From: JAJKIP01 sp037200685 | GTDB lineage: Bacteria > Bacteroidota > Bacteroidia > Chitinophagales > Chitinophagaceae | DNA length: 64,000 bases | Direction of reading: 5' to 3' | Assembly: GCA_037200685.1 (NCBI GenBank) | Contig: JBBCIG010000016.1 | Span: 372,001 to 436,000, forward strand | Part shown: positions 55,189 to 64,000 of the stretch, piece after piece | How positions within the stretch are numbered: the stretch's first letter is position 1 | How the letters are laid out: every line of letters starts with the position of its first letter | Position numbers and translations under genes: made by a program | The notes under the pieces: model-generated | What the model saw: the letters and a program-made list of their open reading frames with translations, nothing else | Told to the model about the DNA's origin: nothing | Databases searched by the model: none

Positions 55189-56376
55189 ATGGAAAATACA
55201 ATTCCAACTCAGAAAACTTACCGCATTGAGTCGATTGATTTGCTCCGCGGACTGATCATGATCATTATGGCGCTGGACCATGTCCGTGATTATTTTCATG
55301 CGGATTCACTTTTATACGATCCGACCGATCTTACGCAGACGAATATTATTTTATTTTTTACCCGGTGGATCACACATTATTGCGCCCCTATTTTTATGTT
55401 GCTTTCGGGCACTTCGGCTTATTTGGTAGGAATAAGAAAAGGGAAAAAAGCATTGGCGAAATTTTTATGGACAAGGGGATTGTGGCTCATATTTCTCGAG
55501 TTCACGATTATAGCTTTTGGCTGGTATTTTAATTTTGTGCCGGCGCTTAATTTCATCGTGATATGGGCGTTGGGTGTCAGCATGATTGTATTGGCCGCAC
55601 TTATTTATTTACCGTTTTCAGCGATATTGTTTATCAGCCTGGCGATGATATTCGGGCATAACCTGCTCGATAGTGTGCAGGTGCCCGGTCCCGGCATAAA
55701 ATCCATACTATGGTCATTAGTTCACCAACCAAACTTTACTGATTACAAAGGTGTTTTCCTTTTTATCGGCTATCCTGTTATTCCGTGGATCGGAGTGATG
55801 TCGTTGGGATATTGTCTTGGCAGATTATATGAGAAAGAAATTGACGCTGCCAAAAGAAAGAAAACATTGTTATGGATGGGCGTTGGCGCTATCATCCTTT
55901 TTATAATAATAAGATATTCGAATGCCTATGGCGACGGTCTCCTTTGGAGCAAACAAGGTTCAGCCGCATTCACAGTTCTTTCTTTTATTAATGTAACCAA
56001 ATACCCGCCTTCGCTTTTATACGTGCTGATGACGATCGGGCCTGCGCTGGTATTTCTTACTTTCACGGAAAATGCCCGTTCGGGTATTTCAGAAAAAATA
56101 AAAATCATTGGAAGAGTACCGTTGTTTTATTATATCATTCATTTATACCTTTTGCACCTCTTCGCTTTGTTCGCTACTTATTTCTGCGGGCATACACCAG
56201 GTGATATGATACTGAATAACTGGGTGGGCTTTGACCCCAAACTACAGGGCTATGGTTTTTCATTGGGTATTACGTATGCAGTTTGGGCAGTTCTTATTAT
56301 CATTCTTTATTTTATATGTAAATGGTATGATAAGTATAAAAGGACGCATGGGTGGTGGTGGTTGAGTTATTTATAG
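55189..56376 (+). CDS. DUF1624/heparan-alpha-glucosaminide N-acetyltransferase-type membrane protein
   Basis: A 395-residue polytopic membrane protein with about ten helices. The N-terminal signature YRIESIDLLRGLIMIIMALDHVRDYFHAD contains the LRG...DH pattern of the HGSNAT-like DUF1624 family. HYCAPIFMLLSGTSAYL is also conserved. The family is thought to transfer acyl groups across the membrane using an intramembrane His, here probably His27. The substrate in this organism is unknown. It stands between the esterase and the repeat-rich gap before ftsZ. Confidence 0.82.
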   Translation: MENTIPTQKTYRIESIDLLRGLIMIIMALDHVRDYFHADSLLYDPTDLTQTNIILFFTRWITHYCAPIFMLLSGTSAYLVGIRKGKKALAKFLWTRGLWLIFLEFTIIAFGWYFNFVPALNFIVIWALGVSMIVLAALIYLPFSAILFISLAMIFGHNLLDSVQVPGPGIKSILWSLVHQPNFTDYKGVFLFIGYPVIPWIGVMSLGYCLGRLYEKEIDAAKRKKTLLWMGVGAIILFIIIRYSNAYGDGLLWSKQGSAAFTVLSFINVTKYPPSLLYVLMTIGPALVFLTFTENARSGISEKIKIIGRVPLFYYIIHLYLLHLFALFATYFCGHTPGDMILNNWVGFDPKLQGYGFSLGITYAVWAVLIIILYFICKWYDKYKRTHGWWWLSYL

Positions 56377-56841
56377 TTGCGAGGGGTGAGTGGCGAGTAG
56401 CGAGTGCCTTGAAAGTTGTACAAATACTTTGTAAAGGAAAATTTTTGATTGCTGAATAGAAACCTCACCTAATCCCGATTTGCATCGGGACAAGCTCTTT
56501 CCTGAAGGAGAGGAACATCACACAGAGCTTGTGGCCCCCCTTCCGACTTCCCCCAAGGGGGAAGCCATCAATGCACAGCCCTTGCTTTTAGAAGAATATA
56601 ATAAATAGATGGCTCGTGCCTCGCCATGACAAAGAAAAGAACTACTGTTAGGCAAATCGTTTTAAATTGAAGATCCATTATAATAAACACTCTTCCTTGT
56701 CACCCTGAGGAACGAGGGGTCTGTGACGACAGAAAACTTCGAAATTGCTGAATAGAACCTCACCCTTTATCCCTCTCCACAAGTGGAGAGGGAAACTGCA
56801 CACAGCCCTTGCTTAATGTAAATGTTAATAGATTAATGTAG

Positions 56842-56918
56842 CTTCAAAAATGTTGAATAGAATTACCGAACGTTGAAGAGTGCGACGCAACAGGCGATGC
56901 CATGAAAAACTGAAGTTG
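56842..56918 (-). repeat. Dispersed intergenic repeat, copy F (reverse)
   Basis: GCTTCAAAAATGTTGAATAG, then AATTACCGAACGTTGAAGAG, then TGCGACGCAACAGGCGATGC match copy E closely (ACCGAACG(C/T)TGAAG, GCGTCGCAACAGGCGATGCC). The surrounding gap 56377-57045 also has fragments of the same repeat type (GCTGAATAGAA at about 56450 and 56748) and CCCAAGGGGGAAGC-type palindromes, but no gene. Confidence 0.6.
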
Positions 56919-56968
56919 GGTTAATAAATATTCGCACCACATACATTATATATATGTGTGTAAGAATA

Positions 56969-56998
56969 AAAAAGCCCCCGATACAAGATCGGGGGCAA
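56969..56998 (-). terminator. Intrinsic terminator of the ftsZ operon
   Basis: On the minus strand GCCCCCGAT-CTTGT-ATCGGGGGC is a 9-bp GC-rich stem followed directly by TTTTTTATT. It lies about 48 bp downstream of the ftsZ stop and should end the division-gene transcript. Confidence 0.85.
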
Positions 56999-57045
56999 CA
57001 ACTAAAAACACGGACTTGTTACTGTTCCATTGGGTGACGTTTCTT

Positions 57046-59010
57046 TTAGTCGGGCTTTTGCCCGTCTAAGAATGTATTGATCGTACTGATTTGTGCTTGA
57101 TTGTTACTGTCGGTCTTGACTTCGTAGCTGCTGTAAAATTTTTCGACTGACGTACTGGAGTTGTTATATAATTCCATATTACGGCGGATGTATGCCGGCA
57201 CGGTTTCAAACTCATTATTCGGGTCGGCCGCATTTACATTGAAAGACAAGTTGCGCAACTTGTGCAATCTATCGGCCGCCTTACGTTTTTGCTCTTCGGC
57301 TTCGTCCATCATCGACGGATCCTCAACCTTAGACGGCAACGGTGCATGAGCCTGGTCGGCCAACGGCTCATCCGCCGCTGGAATGTCATCCCTCTCTACC
57401 AGTTGCATTTGCAAATCGAGAAGTTCTTCTTCTTCCTTCGCGGCAAAACTGGGAGGGACCGGCTCTTCTACAGAAGGCTTTGAGGTAAAGACCTCTGCTT
57501 TTGATTCTGCGTAGATATTGGATGGTCTGGCCAGGTAACCTCCCGATGCCGCGGGCACCGGTTCATTACTATCTTTAATTCTTTGCTTCGACTGAGGATT
57601 TTCTTTATTCGTTTGCGGGGATACGGAGTGGGATTGAAAGTTCGAATGTATTGCATCCTTGTTCGCTGCAATTGACATTTTCCCAACAGTAGTTGCCCGA
57701 TTTTGAACCGGGATTTCACTAAGTATTTTTTCGTCTTCTTTCTTTAACTCCCAATGAACAATAGGTTCTTCTTCATTCATCGTTTCATTTTCTATCATAT
57801 CACTGGCGGATGGCATCGGTGTATCCATCATAAATTCTTCAACGAGTTTGGGGGCAAGCGGATCTTCTTTTTTTACCGGCGGCTTCATTACAAACGGCGG
57901 AGGAATGACGGCCGGTTTCGTTGTTTTATTTTCAACCTTTACTATTTCTTCTTTCTTTGGTTCTTCGGTTTGCCCCAGCACCATGATGATCTTTTCTTCT
58001 TTCTTTGCATTCGTCTTTCTCATTTCGGCTTTTACAAACGGATCTTTATGCTGGAAGCCGGTTGCGATTAACGTGATGCCGAGTTGATCGCCAAGTGTAT
58101 TATCATAACCTAATCCCATGATTACATCGGTGTTCTCGCCTGCCTGGCCAATCAAATGATTTTGTATGATCTCTACTTCATCCATCGTGAACTCATGTTC
58201 GCCTTCGGAAGAATTGATATTAATAAGAATCCATTTCGCTCCTTTAATATCATTATCATTTAATAATGGAGAATTCAATGCTTCTTCTATCGCCCTGTAA
58301 GCACGGCCTTCACCTGATACAGATGCATTGCCGAGTATAGCAACACCACCATTGCGCATTACGGTGCATACATCCGCGAAGTCAACATTGATCTGCCCGG
58401 TACTGTTGATGACATCGGTGATACATTTGGCGGCAGTCGCTAATACATTATCCGCTTTTTCAAATGCTTCACGCATTTTTAAATTGCCAAACTGGTGACG
58501 CAACTTATCATTGCTGATCACTAATAAGGTGTCAACATATTGCTTCAGCATTTTTATTCCTTCTTCCGCTTGTTGCTGGCGTTTTCTTCCTTCGTATGCG
58601 AAAGGAGTAGTAACGATACCAACAGTAAGGATGCCGAGGTCTTTACAAATTTTTGAAATGATAGGAGCACCACCCGTGCCTGTACCACCACCCATGCCGG
58701 CAGTGATGAAGGCCATCTTGGTATTCACTTCGAGAATGCGACGGATTTCCTCCAATGATTCTTCCGTCGCCTGCCTGCCAATTTCAGGATTGGCCCCTGC
58801 ACCAAGACCTTGTGTGAGATGCGGCCCGAGCTGGATACGGTTTGCAATGCCACTGTTGGCCAATGCCTGTGCATCGGTATTGCATATTATAAAATTCACG
58901 CCTTCTATATTCTGGCTGAACATATGGTTGACTGCATTGCCACCACCGCCGCCTACACCGATCACTTTGATGATGGATGACTTTTCTTTAGGCAGATCAA
59001 ATTCTATCAT
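57046..59010 (-). CDS. ftsZ: Cell division protein FtsZ
   Basis: A 654-residue FtsZ. The start MIEFDLPKEKSSIIKVIG (59010) is preferred; an in-frame extension upstream has no homologous character. The GTP-binding motifs are IGVGGGGGNAVNHM, GMGGGTGTGGAPII (the tubulin signature) and NVDFADVCTVM. The T7-like catalytic loop follows. The globular core ends near FQHKDPF (about residue 330); the remaining ~320 residues are a long acidic, Pro-rich linker ending with the conserved-like NTFLDGQKPD peptide. It polymerises into the Z-ring. It is the last gene of the cluster in transcription order, before the terminator at 56969-56998. Confidence 0.96.
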   Translation of the reverse strand: MIEFDLPKEKSSIIKVIGVGGGGGNAVNHMFSQNIEGVNFIICNTDAQALANSGIANRIQLGPHLTQGLGAGANPEIGRQATEESLEEIRRILEVNTKMAFITAGMGGGTGTGGAPIISKICKDLGILTVGIVTTPFAYEGRKRQQQAEEGIKMLKQYVDTLLVISNDKLRHQFGNLKMREAFEKADNVLATAAKCITDVINSTGQINVDFADVCTVMRNGGVAILGNASVSGEGRAYRAIEEALNSPLLNDNDIKGAKWILININSSEGEHEFTMDEVEIIQNHLIGQAGENTDVIMGLGYDNTLGDQLGITLIATGFQHKDPFVKAEMRKTNAKKEEKIIMVLGQTEEPKKEEIVKVENKTTKPAVIPPPFVMKPPVKKEDPLAPKLVEEFMMDTPMPSASDMIENETMNEEEPIVHWELKKEDEKILSEIPVQNRATTVGKMSIAANKDAIHSNFQSHSVSPQTNKENPQSKQRIKDSNEPVPAASGGYLARPSNIYAESKAEVFTSKPSVEEPVPPSFAAKEEEELLDLQMQLVERDDIPAADEPLADQAHAPLPSKVEDPSMMDEAEEQKRKAADRLHKLRNLSFNVNAADPNNEFETVPAYIRRNMELYNNSSTSVEKFYSSYEVKTDSNNQAQISTINTFLDGQKPD

Positions 59011-59112
59011 AGTTACTGATTTTATGAATGAACGAATATCGATGACCGTTGATGGTTGATCGTTGTTCGGCCTTAATCCGGCCAACTGTCATCGATCACC
59101 GGTCATCATTTT

Positions 59113-60489
59113 TTATAAATGTTTATCTTCTTCTTCTTTAAATAAATCAATGATGCCGTCTTTGAATTTTCCCCAGAAGTTGCTGAGGCCTTTGCGTTGT
59201 TTCACTTTTGTCGCGGTGATCACTTCTTCTTCCTCCACTACTATTTGTTCTTCGCCCGCTATTTTTTTCAATCCATCAGGCACTTCCACTTTTTTGTATT
59301 CTTTATCAAACTGCTTGCGGTTATGTTCATAATCATCATAACCTTTTAAGATAAGCCCGATACAAGTAGAATAAGTTGGCTTTGCGAGTTCTTCAATATG
59401 TCCCGCCGCCAGATGTTCATTGGGGAAACCAATTCTTGCAGGCAGGCCGGTAACATATTCAGTTAATTGAATTAAATGTTTCAATTGTGAACCGCCGCCT
59501 GTTAATACCACGCCGCCGTTCAATGCTTTATTATCAAGACCAACTTGTTTCAAATGATAGGTAACAAAATCCATGATCTCACTCATTCTCGCCTGGATGA
59601 TGTTGGCTAAAGTTTTTACACTAATCTCTTTTGCCGGCATACCACGTAAACCCGGGATCGTGATATAGGCATTCGCTTTTGCTTCGTTCGCCAGTGCTGA
59701 ACCAAACTGCACTTTCATTTGCTCGGCCTGCGTTTTTAAAACACCCAAACCGGTTTTAATATCATTGGTGATATTTTCTCCCGCAAATGGAATAACAGCG
59801 GTATGTTTTAAAATGCCTTCGTAGAAAACTGCAAGGTCAGTTGTACCACCACCGATATCAACTATCGCAACACCTGCTTCCAAATCTTCCTGCGCCATTA
59901 CCGCTGATGAAGAGGCCAGTGGTTGCAGCACTAAATCTTTTGTATGCAATGCGGATTTCTCCACACTGCGGTTGATGTTGCGTATCGCATTCTTATCACC
60001 TGTGATGATATGAAAGTTAGCGCCGATCTTCACCCCACCATACCCGATAGGGTTTGGTATGTTTTGAAAATTATCAACGGTAAATTCCTGCGGTATCACA
60101 TCAATGATCTGGTCGCCGGCAGGAATATATGTTTTGTACTGGTCGTTGATCAGCTGATCAATTTCTCTTTGCGTAATTTCTTCATCGGTACGTTGACGAA
60201 CAATATCACCACGGGTTTGCAAACTTTTTATATGATGGCCCGCAATACCTACATACACTTCATTAATGTCGAGGTTAGGATTAGAAGCAAGGCAACTATC
60301 CAGCGCCGTTCGTATCGCTTTTATCGTTTCATCAATATTCAAAACTTGCCCGTGTTTTACACCGTTGGAGTTGGCTTTGCCAAAGCCGAGAATCTCGAGC
60401 TTGCCGAACTCATTCTTCCGTCCGGCGATCACTGCGATCTTGGTTGTCCCGATGTCAAGACCGACAATAATGGGTTGTTCGCTGTTCAT
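59113..60489 (-). CDS. ftsA: Cell division protein FtsA
   Basis: A 458-residue actin-like protein. ATP-binding motifs: IVGLDIGTTKIAVIAGRKN near the N-terminus, GVAIVDIGGGTTDLAVFYEG, and GGVVLTGGGSQLKHLIQL. The SHS2 insert (about 80-160) is recognisable as VYVGIAGHHIKSLQTRG. The C-terminus NFWGKFKDGIIDLFKEEED is an amphipathic membrane-targeting helix. It tethers FtsZ to the membrane and connects it with FtsQ and other division proteins. It lies between ftsZ and ftsQ in the conserved order. Confidence 0.95.
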   Translation of the reverse strand: MNSEQPIIVGLDIGTTKIAVIAGRKNEFGKLEILGFGKANSNGVKHGQVLNIDETIKAIRTALDSCLASNPNLDINEVYVGIAGHHIKSLQTRGDIVRQRTDEEITQREIDQLINDQYKTYIPAGDQIIDVIPQEFTVDNFQNIPNPIGYGGVKIGANFHIITGDKNAIRNINRSVEKSALHTKDLVLQPLASSSAVMAQEDLEAGVAIVDIGGGTTDLAVFYEGILKHTAVIPFAGENITNDIKTGLGVLKTQAEQMKVQFGSALANEAKANAYITIPGLRGMPAKEISVKTLANIIQARMSEIMDFVTYHLKQVGLDNKALNGGVVLTGGGSQLKHLIQLTEYVTGLPARIGFPNEHLAAGHIEELAKPTYSTCIGLILKGYDDYEHNRKQFDKEYKKVEVPDGLKKIAGEEQIVVEEEEVITATKVKQRKGLSNFWGKFKDGIIDLFKEEEDKHL

Positions 60490-60585
60490 GATATTTTGTT
60501 TTTAGTTGTTTGCGTTGTCATTTGGATAAGAGGTTTAATGGTCATGTTTTTTAATTATCCGCAGGATGCTGCGCATAAGCCCGGC

Positions 60586-60650
60586 TGCATTGCTACTATC
60601 ATCGTCCCTTGCGTCGCACTCTTGTACTGCATATCGCTATTCAGCATTTT
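60586..60650 (+). repeat. Dispersed intergenic repeat, copy G
   Basis: TGCATTGCTACTATCATCGT, then CCCTTGCGTCGCACTCTTGT, then ACTGCATATCGCTATTCAGC is the shortest, cleanest version of the family and a good consensus. It sits between ftsQ and ftsA, next to a TCAT/CTCAT-rich simple sequence (60655-60720). Confidence 0.7.
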
Positions 60651-60722
60651 CGCAATGGTTGATAGTTCATCGTTCATGGCTCATAGCTCGCAGCTCATGA
60701 CTCATTGCCTTTTGCCTATTGC

Positions 60723-61766
60723 CTATTCTTTCTTCTTCATCACCGCCTTCGGCGTTTTCTTTTCATCTTTTAAAAAAGTTTCAGAGGGTTGGGGACTGGT
60801 ACTTACTTGGATCTCTTTCGTTTTAGTTGCCGCTGGTTTGTTCGTAGCGATAACTTTCTTCGTGTCTTTCTTTTCCGTTTTCGTTTCCGCAGGTTTTTGA
60901 ACTGGCGACGCTACAGGTTTTATATCCACTATATTCTCCGCTGGTCTTGGTAGCGGTACGGCATTAACTGATTTTCCATCTTTGCTTCCTACTACCTGGC
61001 CTGCAAACCGTACATCAATCGTTTTATATTTATTAAATCCTGTTTTGTTTAATACCTGCTGGTAAAAAGCAAACAACCGGTTGAATTTTTTATCAATGTT
61101 TTCTCCGTCCCCCAATTTCACAATATGATTACCAACAACAGGCGTCATTTCAAATTCCCAGCAATCCGGTCCGCAATCCGCAACAATATCTATCTGCGCT
61201 ACCTGCGATGTCCAGAATGAATTACCATTTATGAATTGCGCTGTTTCTTTTATATCATTCAACAAAGCGCTGTCTGATTTTGTCAATACTTTTTTATCGG
61301 GGAACCCTGTGAACACCGGAAGCTTCGCAACCATTTTTGCTGAAAGCGGCATTCTGTAATCATTTTCATCCATGTAAAATGATTTACCGCCTGCGGTGAA
61401 TATTCTTGCAATAGGTTTTCTTTCTGTCACCGACACATGCAGCACGGTGTGGTTATCGAAATAAAGCTGCGCATCTTTTACCCATGCATTACTTTCCAAT
61501 GCCTCTTCCATCTCCTGCAGGTTCAGTGAGGATTTTGGTTGACCTTTTATATTATTATGCGCCGCTTTTACCAGCACCCCGGAAATACTTTCTTTATCCA
61601 GGAAAAGTTCTTCATGTTCATCGCCTTTAAGGATAATACTGTATCCTTTGCAGCTCTCACGTTTTTGTTTACCCATCGCCGCGATCAGCAGCATAAGCAT
61701 GCCGCTACCGATAACCAGCCACATGCTGACAAATAAAATTTTCCGTATTGTTTTTTTCGTATTCAC
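60723..61766 (-). CDS. ftsQ: Cell division protein FtsQ
   Basis: A 347-residue bitopic membrane protein. One transmembrane helix lies near the N-terminus (about 9-30, ILFVSMWLVIGSGMLMLLIAA). A POTRA-like region follows (about 40-115: YSIILKGDEHEELFLDKESI, WVKDAQLYFDNHTVLHVSVTERKPIARIF). The beta domain has LGDGENIDKKFNRLFAFYQQVLN and KTIDVRFAGQVV. The C-terminal ~80 residues are a disordered Lys/Pro/Thr-rich extension, unusual for FtsQ. It recruits the FtsLB complex. Its stop is 233 bp upstream of ftsA, a gap that holds repeat copy G. Confidence 0.88.
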   Translation of the reverse strand: MNTKKTIRKILFVSMWLVIGSGMLMLLIAAMGKQKRESCKGYSIILKGDEHEELFLDKESISGVLVKAAHNNIKGQPKSSLNLQEMEEALESNAWVKDAQLYFDNHTVLHVSVTERKPIARIFTAGGKSFYMDENDYRMPLSAKMVAKLPVFTGFPDKKVLTKSDSALLNDIKETAQFINGNSFWTSQVAQIDIVADCGPDCWEFEMTPVVGNHIVKLGDGENIDKKFNRLFAFYQQVLNKTGFNKYKTIDVRFAGQVVGSKDGKSVNAVPLPRPAENIVDIKPVASPVQKPAETKTEKKDTKKVIATNKPAATKTKEIQVSTSPQPSETFLKDEKKTPKAVMKKKE

Positions 61767-61786
61767 TTTTTATCAATTCATTTTAT

Positions 61787-61880
61787 ATATCACCCCTACG
61801 GGGTTTACACGATTCTTTTCTTTTTTCCCCGGGTTAAAACCCGGGGCTATTAACATTTAACCCCTTCGGGGTTTGTTCAA
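61787..61880. repeat. Palindromic repeat cluster between murC and ftsQ
   Basis: Three units are visible: ATCACCCCTACGGGGTTTAC, CCCCGGGTTAAAACCCGGGG and TTTAACCCCTTCGGGGTTTG. They belong to the same class as the cluster at 52125-52470. They might attenuate or stabilise the transcript between the two genes. Confidence 0.65.
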
Positions 61881-61909
61881 TTTTTATTTCCCTGGTGAAA
61901 CCGAGTTAT

Positions 61910-63343
61910 TTACAAACATTCTTTAATAGGGTTTATCAATGTGTCGATATCACCCGCCCCTGCTGTTATTAATACTTCTCCAAACTCTTTATCTACATCC
62001 GTGCTGTATTTATTCTTTATCCAGGTCATCAACACCTCTTTTGTCATCACCCTTTTATTCTCATTCTTCATTTTATCTAAAATCATTTCACTGCCCACCC
62101 CTTCTATTGGCAACTCCCTTGCAGGATAGATGGGCAGCAGGATCACTTCATCAGCAAGGTCAAGCACTTCCGCGAACCCATCCGCCAGGTCCCTTGTTCT
62201 TGTGTACAAATGCGGTTGAAAGATCAGCGTACATCTTTTTCCCATGAATAATGTCTCTGCTCCATTTATTAATGCCCTTAGTTCTTCCGGGTGATGCGCA
62301 TAATCATCAATAAAAACAATCCTGTCGTTTTTGATGACATACTCAAACCTTCTTTTCACTCCTTTAAAAGAAGCTACTGCCGCTTTGATCTTTTCTTCTT
62401 CTATGTTCAAAGAACTTGCGATGGCGATGGCGGCGATGGCATTTTCTATATTGTGCATACCACCCATATTCAATTGCACATTTTCCAGCTTCTTCTCTTT
62501 TATCACCACATCAAACTCATAACTGCCATGCATCATCCGGATATTCGTTGCATATACATCCGCACTTTCGTTTTGTAAACTATATGTCCAGTGTTTGTCG
62601 GTCTTTCCACCGGATCCTGCGAATAAATCACTCCTTCTTTTCAAACCAAACTTGCTGATCAATAAACCACCCGGTTTAACTTTATTGCTGAAATCAATAA
62701 ACGCCTGTTCCATTGCTTCAGCCGTACCATATATATCCAGGTGGTCCGCATCCATCGCACTGATCACCGCTATATCCGGCTCTAATTTCAAAAAGCTTCG
62801 ATCATACTCATCCGCTTCTACTACACAAACATTTCTTTCGCTTCCCCAAAAATTTGTTCCATAGTTTACCGATATACCACCGAGAAACGCATTAGCGCCA
62901 AAACCACTATCACGCAGCAAATGTGCTGTCATCGTGGTGATCGTTGTCTTGCCATGCGTACCCGCTATACATATATTAAAAGAACTTTTTGTTATCAACT
63001 GCAATACATCACTTCTCTTTACCACTTTATAATTGTGTTGCTGGTAATACAGCAATTCTTTGTGATCTTTTGGTACGGCCGGTGTATATACCACCAGTTC
63101 CGCATCCTTTGGTATTGCATCCACATTATCATCGTAGTGAATCGCAATACCACTTTCTTCCATCTCTTTCGTCAACTCAGTCGGCGTTTTATCATACCCA
63201 CTTACTTTCACTCCTTGTGAATGAAAGAATTTTGCAATTGCACTCATCCCAATACCGCCGATGCCGATAAAGTACACGGCCTTCAGTTTGTCAAGCCCCC
63301 GGAAGGGGGAATTCATAAGGACAGTATTGGCTTGTTCGCTCAT
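61910..63343 (-). CDS. murC: UDP-N-acetylmuramate-L-alanine ligase MurC
   Basis: A 477-residue Mur ligase. The start MSEQANTVLMNSPFRG (63343) is preferred to an upstream in-frame Met because the latter adds a segment with no homologous character. Motifs: the Rossmann YFIGIGGIGMSAIAKFFHSQG, the ATP loop CIAGTHGKTTITTMTAHLL, and the C-terminal VFIDDYAHHPEELRALI. It adds L-Ala to UDP-MurNAc in the cytoplasm. It lies between murG and ftsQ. Confidence 0.95.
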   Translation of the reverse strand: MSEQANTVLMNSPFRGLDKLKAVYFIGIGGIGMSAIAKFFHSQGVKVSGYDKTPTELTKEMEESGIAIHYDDNVDAIPKDAELVVYTPAVPKDHKELLYYQQHNYKVVKRSDVLQLITKSSFNICIAGTHGKTTITTMTAHLLRDSGFGANAFLGGISVNYGTNFWGSERNVCVVEADEYDRSFLKLEPDIAVISAMDADHLDIYGTAEAMEQAFIDFSNKVKPGGLLISKFGLKRRSDLFAGSGGKTDKHWTYSLQNESADVYATNIRMMHGSYEFDVVIKEKKLENVQLNMGGMHNIENAIAAIAIASSLNIEEEKIKAAVASFKGVKRRFEYVIKNDRIVFIDDYAHHPEELRALINGAETLFMGKRCTLIFQPHLYTRTRDLADGFAEVLDLADEVILLPIYPARELPIEGVGSEMILDKMKNENKRVMTKEVLMTWIKNKYSTDVDKEFGEVLITAGAGDIDTLINPIKECL

Positions 63344-63442
63344 ACTTTTAGGTTTTCGGATATACCCCCAAAGGGGTATTTCATAAGGGCAGCATTCGTT
63401 TTCAATCATTCACTCATCTTCACATGAAGAGAGAATTTATTC

Positions 63443-64000
63443 TTACATGATACTTTTAAAAATTTCTTCAGCGATTCTCTTATCAGCATCCGTCACCGCC
63501 AGGGCGCCGATATTTTTTTTCAATTCGTTCTGTTTGTTTTCGTCGTGGGCCAGTTCAATGATCTTAGCCACCAACTTTTCTTTTACCTCGCTGTCTTTAA
63601 TCATCAGCGCTGCATTTTTATTCATCAGTTGCATTGCATTCGCCGTTTGATGGTCTTCCGCAGCAAAAGGATAGGGTACGAACAAAACGGGCTTTTTTAC
63701 TACACATAATTCAGCGACTGTCATGGCGCCGGCACGGGCCACTACAATATCCGCAGCGGCATACGCCAATTCCATCTGCGAAATGAATTCATTCACCCAA
63801 ATTCCTTTTTTCCCATCCGCACTTTGTTTTGCTTTTGCGGCATACGGTTTTCCCGTTTGCCATATCAATTGCAAATCTTCTTTTAGTAATTCATCCAGCT
63901 TTTCATCGATTGCTGTGTTAATAGACCGGGCGCCTAAACTCCCTCCTACTACCAGCACAATTCTTTTTGTTTCATCCAGCGAAAAAAATCGTAACGCTTC
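63443..64000 (-). CDS. murG: UDP-GlcNAc transferase MurG (3' part)
   Basis: The C-terminal ~185 residues of MurG; the 5' half is outside the window. Visible motifs are VLVVGGSLGARSINTAIDE, IVVARAGAMTVAEL (the donor-binding loop) and PYPFAAEDHQTANAMQL. The frame is open to the right edge of the window (ALRFFSLDETKRIVLV). It transfers GlcNAc to lipid I on the inner membrane. The distance to murC is 99 bp. Confidence 0.95.
   Translation of the reverse strand, partial: EALRFFSLDETKRIVLVVGGSLGARSINTAIDEKLDELLKEDLQLIWQTGKPYAAKAKQSADGKKGIWVNEFISQMELAYAAADIVVARAGAMTVAELCVVKKPVLFVPYPFAAEDHQTANAMQLMNKNAALMIKDSEVKEKLVAKIIELAHDENKQNELKKNIGALAVTDADKRIAEEIFKSIM

Noticed and set aside
59944..60900. A 318-codon open frame on the plus strand across ftsA and ftsQ
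   Set aside because: It is antisense to two well-supported division genes and crosses a dispersed repeat; the product is Phe/Ile-rich without domain similarity.

Overview
The window comes from a Bacteroidota chromosome, most likely family Chitinophagaceae or a close relative. Evidence: Bacteroidetes-type conjugation genes (DUF4134 TraE, DUF4133 TraF, VirB4-like TraG), a SusC/SusD pair controlled by an ECF sigma factor and a FecR anti-sigma factor, a type IX secretion sorting domain, an RteC-type regulator, promoter boxes close to TAnnTTTG, and the dcw order murG-murC-ftsQ-ftsA-ftsZ. No rRNA, tRNA, CRISPR array, integrase or transposase was recognised.

Layout. (1) 1-6.6 kb, minus strand: a fragment of a conjugative transfer operon. 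(2) 6.9-16 kb: an accessory defence region. It holds a two-gene short prokaryotic Argonaute system (SMEK-APAZ effector plus MID-PIWI protein), a divergent AbiEi/AbiEii toxin-antitoxin pair with two 29-bp operator-like repeats in front of it, an AbiV-family HEPN protein, a pentapeptide-repeat/TIR fusion and a large lipoprotein with a Gly/Pro-rich linker. (3) 16-25.6 kb: a Crp-type regulator, a small MauE-like membrane protein with a secreted acidic peptide, and the run ECF sigma - FecR - SusC - SusD - TlpA-like thioredoxin, headed by a likely structured RNA. (4) 25.7-38 kb: a patchwork of regulators, two copies of a stand-alone FecR-N-terminal-like protein, a DsbD-N-like protein, RteC, an S8 peptidase with a Cys/Trp-repeat tail, a T9SS-exported Gly-rich protein and a broken fatty-acid beta-oxidation gene. 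(5) 38-57 kb: housekeeping and envelope genes (AsmA-like giant, metG, S66 carboxypeptidase, cupin, M14 and M1 peptidases, enolase-superfamily enzyme, esterase, DUF1624 membrane protein), separated by dispersed intergenic repeats. (6) 57-64 kb: the division and cell-wall cluster ftsZ, ftsA, ftsQ, murC, murG (partial).

Reading frames are broken in clusters (0.8-3.9, 6.9-9.6, 29.1, 30.3-31.8, 32.9-34.6 and 35.2-38 kb), mostly by single-base indels in homopolymers. The remaining ~45 kb is intact, including genes of 3.2 and 3.8 kb. This looks more like uneven polishing of a long-read assembly than decay, so the broken genes are described as reconstructed across their frames.

The most interesting item is the short Argonaute operon at 6866-9813. 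Its effector starts with a SMEK domain, a predicted nuclease-like module, instead of the well-studied Sir2 or TIR domains. It sits beside conjugation genes and at least three other candidate defence loci. A palindrome, TTCGGA(A/T)(A/T)TCCGAA, lies at the same distance upstream of the promoters of the conjugation operon and of the 451-residue lipoprotein gene, which suggests shared control.
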